This document shows positions 7,065 to 11,261 of a stretch of DNA of 11,261 bases, one piece after another. This stretch comes from Desulfobacteraceae bacterium UBA2771. GTDB taxonomy: Bacteria > Desulfobacterota > Desulfobacteria > Desulfobacterales > Desulfosarcinaceae. The notes beneath the pieces were generated by a model that was given only the letters and a program-made list of their open reading frames with translations, was not told where the DNA came from and made no database searches. Location of the stretch: contig DEIP01000008.1 in assembly GCA_002352605.1 (NCBI GenBank), positions 69,946 to 81,206 of the forward strand. The letters run 5' to 3'. Within the stretch, counting starts at the first letter, position 1; every line of letters begins with the position of its first letter. The position numbers and the translations under genes are program-made.

Positions 7065-7832
7065 TCAGGTCATGCCGTTGCCGCCGTCCCTCAGTCCGTC
7101 GGCATAGCGCTTCTCCCCATACCGTCGGATCTGCCGGCAGATGCCACGGATGATGCCAGTCTCGACGGCACGCAGTGAAAGGCGGTTGAAAAATCGACGG
7201 ATGCGGGTCATCCAATAATCGGGGTTTTCCGGATTCATATATCCGATTTGAATCAGGACCGCTGTCAGTTCATCATACATCTGGTCCTGTTCGATGCGTT
7301 TGGCCAGGCGTGGGGTGAAGGCGGGAGGCCCGGCCAGACCGGTAGTGCGCAGGCAGTAGCAGACCACCATGACCGCCTGGGCCAGGTTCAGGGAGGTGAA
7401 ATCCACGGTGGGGATGTTGACCAACTGGTGGCACCGCGTCAGGTCGTCATTGGTGAGCCCCCGGTCTTCGGGGCCGAAGAGGATGGCGATCGGGTTGTTT
7501 CTGGATAGGGGGATGAGGTTTCGGGCCAGATAATCAGGGGATTTGATCACCGGGCGCTGGCCCCCCAGCCGGGCGGTGGTGCCGACCACATGCGTAAACG
7601 GCACCAAGGCTTCGTCCAGCGAATCGAAGCGCTGGATCCTTTCCACGACGGATCCGGCCGCATGAGTGGCCAGCCGCCGGATCCGCCGTTCATCCCATAC
7701 CCTGGGGGCCACCACGATCAGGTGGGCAAACCCCATGTTGCAAATGGCCCGTGCCGCGGATCCGATATTCTCGGGGTACCGGGGTCGCTGCAGAACGATG
7801 GTGATGTTGTCACGGGTGACACCGACGGTCAT
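7065..7832 (-). CDS. trmJ: TrmJ/LasT-like SPOUT RNA 2'-O-methyltransferase
   Basis: This 255-residue protein is close to the 246 residues of E. coli TrmJ, which methylates the ribose of tRNA nucleotide 32 using S-adenosylmethionine. The three SPOUT motifs are present: ENIGSAARAICNMG (21-34), FGPEDRGLTNDDL (119-131) and IPTVDFTSLNLAQAVMV (140-156), which form the knotted cofactor site. The C-terminal region keeps TRIRRFFNRLSLRAVETGIIRGI, similar to the E. coli tail. The ATG overlaps the stop codon of ndk as ATGA, so it is translationally coupled to ndk. Family membership is firm. That the substrate is tRNA position 32 rather than another RNA is inferred from length and tail. Confidence 0.85.
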   Translation of the reverse strand: MTVGVTRDNITIVLQRPRYPENIGSAARAICNMGFAHLIVVAPRVWDERRIRRLATHAAGSVVERIQRFDSLDEALVPFTHVVGTTARLGGQRPVIKSPDYLARNLIPLSRNNPIAILFGPEDRGLTNDDLTRCHQLVNIPTVDFTSLNLAQAVMVVCYCLRTTGLAGPPAFTPRLAKRIEQDQMYDELTAVLIQIGYMNPENPDYWMTRIRRFFNRLSLRAVETGIIRGICRQIRRYGEKRYADGLRDGGNGMT

Positions 7833-8248
7833 CGGGCGTTGACTTCGAAGGCATTGAAAAAGTAGCCGATCTCAAATGCAGCCGTCTCCGGAGCGTCGGA
7901 TCCGTGGACCACGTTTTTTTCGATATCGGTGGCAAAATCGCGGCGGATGGTGCCTTCGGCGGCTTCCTTGAAATTGGTGGCGCCCATGAGCTCGCGATAA
8001 CGGTGGATGGCGTTTTCTCCCGTCAGCACCATGACCACCGCCGGTCCGGAAGACATGAAGTCGGTGAGGCTGCCGAAAAAGGGCCGCTCGCGATGCACGG
8101 CGTAAAAACCTTCGGCCTGGGCTTTGGTCATATGGATCATCTTCATGGCGATGATTTTCAGGTTGTCGGCCTCCAGGCGTTTGACCACCTCGCCGACAAT
8201 GCCCCGGGCCACCCCGTCGGGTTTGACGATTGACAATGTTCTTTCCAT
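7829..8248 (-). CDS. ndk: Nucleoside diphosphate kinase
   Basis: This 139-residue cytosolic enzyme transfers the gamma-phosphate of ATP to other nucleoside diphosphates through a phosphohistidine. The catalytic residue is H115 in the signature NVVHGSDAPETAAFEI. The N-terminus ERTLSIVKPDGVARGIVGEV and the motif RPFFGSLTDFMSSGP (55-69) are typical. Length agrees with the family (about 140). On the minus strand GAAAGGAAA (near 8255-8263) provides a ribosome-binding site before the ATG. It is the first gene of a two-gene operon with the RNA methyltransferase. Confidence 0.97.
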   Translation of the reverse strand: MERTLSIVKPDGVARGIVGEVVKRLEADNLKIIAMKMIHMTKAQAEGFYAVHRERPFFGSLTDFMSSGPAVVMVLTGENAIHRYRELMGATNFKEAAEGTIRRDFATDIEKNVVHGSDAPETAAFEIGYFFNAFEVNAR

Positions 8249-8268
8249 ACTCGGTTTCCTTTCATCGG

Positions 8269-8274
8269 ATTATA
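8269..8274 (-). promoter_or_regulatory. Perfect TATAAT before ndk, possible alternative -10 box
   Basis: TATAAT reads on the minus strand from 8274 to 8269, about 20 bases from the ndk start. No -35 box lies at the correct distance, and a start here would leave a leader of only about a dozen bases. It may be coincidental, or the -10 of a second promoter. Confidence 0.25.
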
Positions 8275-8327
8275 GAAGCCGTCTCAACAAAACGATCGGA
8301 CCCAAAGACATTTTTTAGACGGCTTCT
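8274..8327 (-). repeat. Perfect 11-bp inverted repeat in the ndk leader
   Basis: AGAAGCCGTCT (8274-8284) and AGACGGCTTCT (8317-8327) are perfect complements around a 32-base loop that contains a run of six A/T pairs (8311-8316). On the minus strand this lies between the candidate ndk promoter and the ribosome-binding site, so the ndk transcript would carry a stable hairpin near its 5' end. Confidence 0.55.
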
Positions 8328-8338
8328 CGTTCGACGCT

Positions 8339-8367
8339 GCCATAGCAGAAGGCCGGTACCAAGTCAA
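8339..8367 (-). promoter_or_regulatory. Candidate ndk promoter
   Basis: On the minus strand TTGACT (8367-8362) is separated by 17 bases from TATGGC (8344-8339). The -35 match is five of six; the -10 match is weak. Transcription from here would place the inverted repeat at 8274-8327 inside the leader. Confidence 0.4.
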
Positions 8368-8471
8368 CCGGTTCCCATCGGCGGGTATTTTTGTCCCTTA
8401 ATGTTTCAACGAACGATAATATCCTGACCATTATTTTAATTTTTAAGGGAGGGATGGCAGGGTCGTACCCG

Positions 8472-8500
8472 TTGACATCATGGGGTGGGTGTCCTATTGT
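8472..8500 (+). promoter_or_regulatory. Promoter of the fmdB-like/macro-domain operon
   Basis: TTGACA (8472-8477) and TATTGT (8495-8500) are 17 bases apart, and the expected leader to the ATG at 8568 is about 60 bases. The 319-base stretch 8249-8567 has no gene. It holds this promoter, the divergent ndk promoter and leader hairpin, and an AT-rich segment around 8415-8445. Confidence 0.6.
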
Positions 8501-8567
8501 TCTTTTCGCGAAGTCGTTACCCTTTCCATGCATAAACAAGCCGTTAGCGATCGATTGGGGAGAAAAC

Positions 8568-9062
8568 ATGCCGATCTATGAGTTTTATTGTCCGGACTGC
8601 AACACTTTGTTCAACTTCTTTTCCGGAACCATCAACACCTCCAGAAGACCCAAATGCCCGAAGTGCCGGACGCGCACGCTGGAACGGCAGATGTCCGCCT
8701 TTGCCTTTACCGGAAAGGCCAAGGAGACCGGTGATGGTGAAGACCTGCCCTTTGATGAAGGGAAGATGGAAAAGGCCATGCAGATGCTGGCCGGCGAAGC
8801 GGCGCAGATCAACGAGGACGACCCGCGCCAGGCCGCCAATCTCATGCGAAAACTCACCGACATGACCGGTATGGAACTTGGCGCGGGCATGGAAGAAGCC
8901 CTGCAGCGTATGGCGCGCGGCGAGGACCCGGAGCAGGTCGAAGCGGAGATGGGAGACCTGCTGGAAACCGAAGACCCGTTCATGTTTTCTGGAAAAAAGG
9001 GAAGGGGCGGTATACTCACCCGACAGGCGCCCATGCGCGACGAGACCCTTTACGATCTTTAA
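8568..9062 (+). CDS. FmdB-type zinc-ribbon protein with acidic helical tail
   Basis: The first 40 residues of this 164-residue protein match the FmdB/CxxC_CxxC_SSSS regulatory zinc ribbon: MPIYEFYCPDC (C8, C11), then CPKC (C30, C33), followed by the usual short basic stretch. The remaining 120 residues are mostly predicted helix, rich in Glu, Met and Ala, and much longer than in the minimal 70-110-residue family members. ATG 8568 is supported by GGGGAG (8557-8562) and by the invariant MPIYEF start; the same frame is open further upstream to 8391, but that would cross the promoter. The role is unknown; members are often called putative regulators with little proof. The macro-domain gene follows after 16 bases. 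Confidence 0.85.
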   Translation: MPIYEFYCPDCNTLFNFFSGTINTSRRPKCPKCRTRTLERQMSAFAFTGKAKETGDGEDLPFDEGKMEKAMQMLAGEAAQINEDDPRQAANLMRKLTDMTGMELGAGMEEALQRMARGEDPEQVEAEMGDLLETEDPFMFSGKKGRGGILTRQAPMRDETLYDL

Positions 9063-9078
9063 CCATGGAGGCCGATCC

Positions 9079-9600
9079 ATGACTCTGAAAGGACGACTGG
9101 AAGCCCGGCAGGGCGATATCACCCGCATGGCTGTGGATGCCATCGTCAATGCGGCCAACACCTCGCTGCTGGGTGGCGGCGGGGTGGACGGGGCCATCCA
9201 CCGGGCCGCCGGTCCTGAACTGCTGGCCGAATGTCGGACCATCGGCGGGTGTCCCACCGGCGAAGCCCGCTTAACCAAGGGCTACCGCCTGCCTGCCCGA
9301 CATGTAATTCACACCGTGGGACCGGTATACCGGGGCCGGCCCGAAGACAGTCGCCTGCTGGCCGGATGTTACACACACAGTCTGACCCTGGCCATGGACC
9401 ACGGGCTACAAACCCTGGCTTTTCCCGCCATCAGTTGTGGGGTCTATGGTTACCCCATTGCCGACGCCTGCCGGATCGCCGTGGACAGCTGTGCAACATT
9501 TATGGGCAGCCATGACACACCCGATCGGGTGGTTTTTGTGCTTTTCTCGGCGGCGTATCTTGATGTCTACACCCGTCCCCTCTCTTTTAGGGTGGCATAG
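9079..9600 (+). CDS. Macro-domain protein, O-acetyl-ADP-ribose deacetylase (YmdB-like)
   Basis: This 173-residue single-domain protein closely follows the pattern of E. coli YmdB, which hydrolyses O-acetyl-ADP-ribose and reverses some ADP-ribosylation. ADP-ribose-binding segments are GDITRMAVDAIVNAANTSLL (12-31), GGGGVDGAIHRAAG (32-45), PTGEARLTKGYRLPARHVIHTVGP (described by its TGEA and HTVGP ends), and FPAISCGVYGYP in the phosphate-binding loop. N27 and D37 correspond to the catalytic Asn and Asp of YmdB. ATGGAGG (9064-9070) sets the start at 9079. It is co-transcribed with the zinc-ribbon gene. The biological substrate in this organism is unknown. Confidence 0.93.
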   Translation: MTLKGRLEARQGDITRMAVDAIVNAANTSLLGGGGVDGAIHRAAGPELLAECRTIGGCPTGEARLTKGYRLPARHVIHTVGPVYRGRPEDSRLLAGCYTHSLTLAMDHGLQTLAFPAISCGVYGYPIADACRIAVDSCATFMGSHDTPDRVVFVLFSAAYLDVYTRPLSFRVA

Positions 9601-9712
9601 CGGCCGGTTGTTGTTGACGATCCACAAATTGTTTTCATGGCGATTTCGTCTTTCCGGGAAACGATCCAATCGGTACCGACATATCCATTGTCGATACCCC
9701 TTTGAATCGGCA

Positions 9713-9741
9713 TTGACAAACCCGATGGACATGGTTAGTTT
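9713..9741 (+). promoter_or_regulatory. Promoter of the HesB-like selenoprotein gene
   Basis: TTGACA (9713-9718) and TAGTTT (9736-9741) are 17 bases apart. The leader to ATG 9818 is about 70 bases and includes short GC-rich self-complementary stretches (9752-9785) with no clear known element. The region 9601-9712 shows no gene and no convincing terminator for the macro-domain operon. Confidence 0.6.
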
Positions 9742-9817
9742 CAATTTCTGAAGCCGATCGTGGGCTTCCGGTCCCGGACAATCACGAGCCGATTAAAATT
9801 TTTTTAAGGAGGGTACC

Positions 9818-10132
9818 ATGCTCGAAGTCACACAACCGGCAGTGCAGCAGCTTGTCGAATTTTTCAAAGGAAAAGAGATCAAACCCATCCGTATTTTCCT
9901 CAACGAAGGTGGCTGAGGGGGCCCCGGCCTGGCCATGGCTCTGGATGAGCCTGCCGACACGGATACGGCGTTTGACGTCGACGATTTCAAATTTATCGTC
10001 AACACGGAATTTCTGGAAAGATCCCAACCGATCAAGGTGGACTTTCAAATGTACGGCTTTAAGTTGGAATGCGGCATCGATTTCGGCGCCGGCTGCACCA
10101 GTTGCGACACCAAGGGTTCCTGCTGCGCCTGA
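9818..10132 (+). CDS. HesB/IscA-like selenoprotein (Sec encoded by TGA 9914-9916)
   Basis: Read through one in-frame TGA, the frame encodes 104 residues and ends at TGA 10130-10132. Sec33 lies in FLNEGG-Sec-GGPGLAMALDEP, the position of the first conserved cysteine of A-type Fe-S proteins (SGCSGMAY in E. coli IscA). The sequence on both sides of the TGA fits one HesB-like fold: an N-terminal helix, then the Sec loop, then strands and a C-terminus FKLECGIDFGAGCTSCDTKGSCCA (81-104) with C85, C93, C96, C102 and C103. HesB-like selenoproteins of this kind are established in selenium-using deltaproteobacteria and other anaerobes. The ATG is fixed by AAGGAGGG (9806-9813). It is flanked by its own promoter and terminator, so it is a single-gene unit. 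Fe-S carrier, thiol/selenol redox or selenium-linked functions are all possible. A sequencing error changing TGC/TGT to TGA is the main alternative, made unlikely by the family precedent. Confidence 0.88.
9914..9944 (+). promoter_or_regulatory. Sec codon and candidate bacterial SECIS hairpin
   Basis: After the TGA (9914-9916) a hairpin can be folded by hand: CC (9924-9925) with GG (9943-9944), GGCC (9926-9929) with GGCT (9937-9940), a two-base bulge (9941-9942), and a seven-base loop TGGCCAT (9930-9936). The loop exposes a GG (9931-9932) about 15 bases after the TGA, as expected for SelB-recognised bacterial SECIS elements. Competing GC-rich folds exist, for example GGGG with CCCC directly after the TGA. 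Confidence 0.5.
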
Positions 10133-10155
10133 TCGGCCCAATCCGTTCCTGACGG

Positions 10156-10186
10156 AAGGCGACCTCCTGCGGGTCGCCTTTTCTTT
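10156..10186 (+). terminator. Intrinsic terminator after the HesB-like gene
   Basis: AAGGCGACC (10156-10164) pairs perfectly with GGTCGCCTT (10172-10180) around a seven-base loop, followed by the T-rich tract TTCTTTTC (10181-10188). It begins 24 bases after the stop codon. Confidence 0.85.
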
Positions 10187-10278
10187 TCCTCCTGCTTGCG
10201 GTGCGAATCGTCGACATCATTTTTAACCCCGGAAGCCAACCATTCGCTTGAATCCGGCCGACGACTGTATACTTCTTC

Positions 10279-10307
10279 TTGCAGGTCCGGCGTTGCCTTG
10301 CTATAAA
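10279..10307 (+). promoter_or_regulatory. Promoter of the crotonase-family gene
   Basis: TTGCAG (10279-10284) and TATAAA (10302-10307) are separated by 17 bases, about 45 bases before the ATG at 10353. Between the terminator and this promoter (10189-10278) no gene is seen. Confidence 0.6.
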
Positions 10308-10352
10308 GCTCCTATCCCAAATGAATGATCGATGCATTCCAAGGAGCAGAGG

Positions 10353-11069
10353 ATGACCCTGGTGAAATATGCTGTAAATGAGCATGTGGCCACAGTTATG
10401 CTGAACGACGGTGAGAACCGGTTCAATCCGGCTTTTCTCAACGCCTATTTAGGCATTCTCGAAGAAATCGAGAACGACACCGATGCCACCACCCTGGTGG
10501 TGACTGCCTCCCATGAAAAGATATTCTCCAACGGTATCGATCTGGAGTGGTTGGTGCCGGTTATTCAACGAAACGACATGGCCCTGGCCAAAGATTACTT
10601 CTACCTGCTCAATCGCGTGTTCAAACGCATCGTCACCTATCCCCTGGTGACCGTGGTCGCCATTTCCGGTCACGCTTACGCCGGTGGCGCCATTATGTGC
10701 TGTGCCTTTGATTTTCGCTACATGCGATCGGACCGCGGCTTTTTCTGTTTTCCCGAAGTGGACCTGGGCATTCCCTTCCTGCCGGGCATGAATTCGTTGA
10801 TGAAAAAGGCCATGCCCATGTACATGGTCGAGTATATGCAGTACACCGGTGTCCGACTCACCGCCGACCAATGCGTGGCGCATCATATTGTTCACAAAGC
10901 CTGCCCCATCGAAACACTCTTGGAGGAGGCCACGGCTTTTGCCATGGCCATCAATAAACGGCGTCCGGTGGTGGCGAAGATGAAAAAGCGGCTTAATCAG
11001 GCCATTGTTCACGCCATCGATATCGAGGATGTGTCCTATATCGAGTCGGGTCAATTCCATATCGGTTGA
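10353..11069 (+). CDS. Enoyl-CoA hydratase/isomerase (crotonase) family protein
   Basis: This 238-residue crotonase-fold enzyme probably acts on an acyl-CoA. The oxyanion-hole segments are visible as FSNGIDLEWL (58-67) and GHAYAGGAIMCCAFDFRYM (106-124, with G111-G112). The catalytic-Glu segment FPEVDLGIPF (133-142) supplies E135. The position of the first hydratase Glu, in the AGGAIMC helix, is not acidic, so only one catalytic Glu remains. With the FSNGIDLEWL and RSDRGFFCFPEVDLG wording this resembles the delta3,delta2-enoyl-CoA isomerase branch more than two-Glu hydratases. AAGGAG (10341-10346) selects ATG 10353 over an upstream in-frame ATG at 10332. It is followed 58 bases later by a nitroreductase gene on the same strand. 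The substrate is not evident. Confidence 0.88.
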   Translation: MTLVKYAVNEHVATVMLNDGENRFNPAFLNAYLGILEEIENDTDATTLVVTASHEKIFSNGIDLEWLVPVIQRNDMALAKDYFYLLNRVFKRIVTYPLVTVVAISGHAYAGGAIMCCAFDFRYMRSDRGFFCFPEVDLGIPFLPGMNSLMKKAMPMYMVEYMQYTGVRLTADQCVAHHIVHKACPIETLLEEATAFAMAINKRRPVVAKMKKRLNQAIVHAIDIEDVSYIESGQFHIG

Positions 11070-11127
11070 TCGGCTTTCCGAGGCCCTGAAAGGTGATTTC
11101 GTACCTAAAAATAAAGGAGCTTAGCAA

Positions 11128-11261
11128 GTGACGGATTTGATGGAGATCATTAAAAGCAGGCGCAGTATCCGCAAATACGAAGTGCGGGATGTACCGGGGG
11201 ATCTTGTGGATCAGGTTCTGGAAGCCATCCGTTGGGCGCCCTCATGGACCAATTGCCAGTG
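11128..11261 (+). CDS. Nitroreductase-family protein, 3' end outside window
   Basis: Only the first 44 residues are visible, starting at GTG 11128 with AAAGGAG (11113-11119) upstream. The pattern LMEIIKSRRSIRKYEVRDVP followed by LDQ-type helix LVDQVLEAIRWAPSWTNCQ is the N-terminal FMN-binding part of the nitroreductase family (RRSIRKY; APSWTN.Q). These are FMN-dependent NAD(P)H oxidoreductases with diverse substrates, and the visible part does not say which. It may form an operon with the preceding crotonase-family gene. Confidence 0.85.
   Translation, partial: MTDLMEIIKSRRSIRKYEVRDVPGDLVDQVLEAIRWAPSWTNCQ

Noticed and set aside
8415..8434. ATAAT...ATTAT dyad resembling a Fur box upstream of the zinc-ribbon gene
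   Set aside because: The arms are spaced nine bases apart rather than the arrangement of the Fur consensus, and the centre does not match.
8391..8567. N-terminal extension of the FmdB-like gene from an upstream ATG
   Set aside because: The extension would span the promoter at 8472-8500, and the family begins with MPIYEF at 8568 behind a good ribosome-binding site.
8544..9278. 244-codon minus-strand frame over the FmdB-like and macro-domain genes
   Set aside because: It is the antisense of two clear genes, with a biased composition and no recognisable domain.
9914..9916. TGA as a true stop or pseudogene mutation
   Set aside because: Sequence after the TGA continues the same conserved fold with clean codons to a stop and terminator, and Sec at this site is known in the HesB-like family. 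A sequencing error cannot be fully excluded.
9852..10226. A 124-codon plus-strand frame overlapping the HesB-like gene, which avoids the TGA
   Set aside because: Its translation is Ser/Arg/Pro-rich with no family pattern, it lacks a ribosome-binding site and it runs through the perfect terminator. The Sec frame explains the region better.
10449..11060. 203-codon minus-strand frame over the crotonase gene
   Set aside because: It is His/Gly-rich antisense of a recognised enzyme and shows no motif.
1..11261. CRISPR arrays, insertion sequences, tRNA or rRNA genes, prophage
   Set aside because: No regularly spaced repeats, transposase motifs, terminal repeats with target duplications or cloverleaf-forming sequence were seen by eye on either strand.

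Overview
The window looks like chromosomal DNA from an anaerobic, probably sulfate-reducing, member of the Desulfobacterota (former Deltaproteobacteria). This is inferred from the moderately high GC content, the Feo system with a FeoB-associated Cys-rich protein, and above all a selenocysteine-containing HesB/IscA-like protein, a family known mainly from selenium-using anaerobes. No 16S rRNA or other decisive marker is present. Almost every gene is intact and ordinary in length. No tRNA, rRNA, CRISPR array, insertion sequence or phage gene was seen.

Layout. (1) 1-1119 (+): the 3' part of a coiled-coil protein with a basic linker and a strand-rich C-terminus, of no recognised family. (2) 1256-2919 (+): a metal-resistance operon with a strong promoter over tandem 10-bp repeats, a CadC/SmtB-type ArsR repressor with both metal-site signatures, and an SO_0444-type Cu/Zn efflux permease. 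(3) 2981-5750 (+): a ferrous-iron uptake operon, feoA-feoB-Cys-rich membrane protein, behind a near-perfect 22-bp dyad that sits where the promoter -10 should be. (4) 5790-6946 (+): leuB with its own promoter. (5) 7065-8248 (-): ndk and a TrmJ/LasT-like SPOUT RNA methyltransferase, coupled by an ATGA overlap, with a perfect 11-bp inverted repeat in the ndk leader. (6) 8472-9600 (+): an FmdB-type zinc-ribbon protein followed by a macro-domain protein. (7) 9713-10186 (+): a single-gene unit with promoter, HesB-like selenoprotein and intrinsic terminator; its frame is interrupted by an in-frame TGA at 9914-9916 that I read as selenocysteine. (8) 10279-11261 (+): a crotonase-fold enoyl-CoA isomerase/hydratase and the start of a nitroreductase cut by the window end.

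Regions 2, 3 and 7 share a transition-metal theme: export of thiophilic metals under a metal-sensing repressor, import of Fe(II) under a probable iron-responsive operator, and an A-type Fe-S-like protein whose first cysteine position is occupied by selenocysteine. The strongest item is the recoded gene at 9818-10132, which a standard gene caller would miss or truncate. All promoters, hairpins and operators were found by eye and are predictions.
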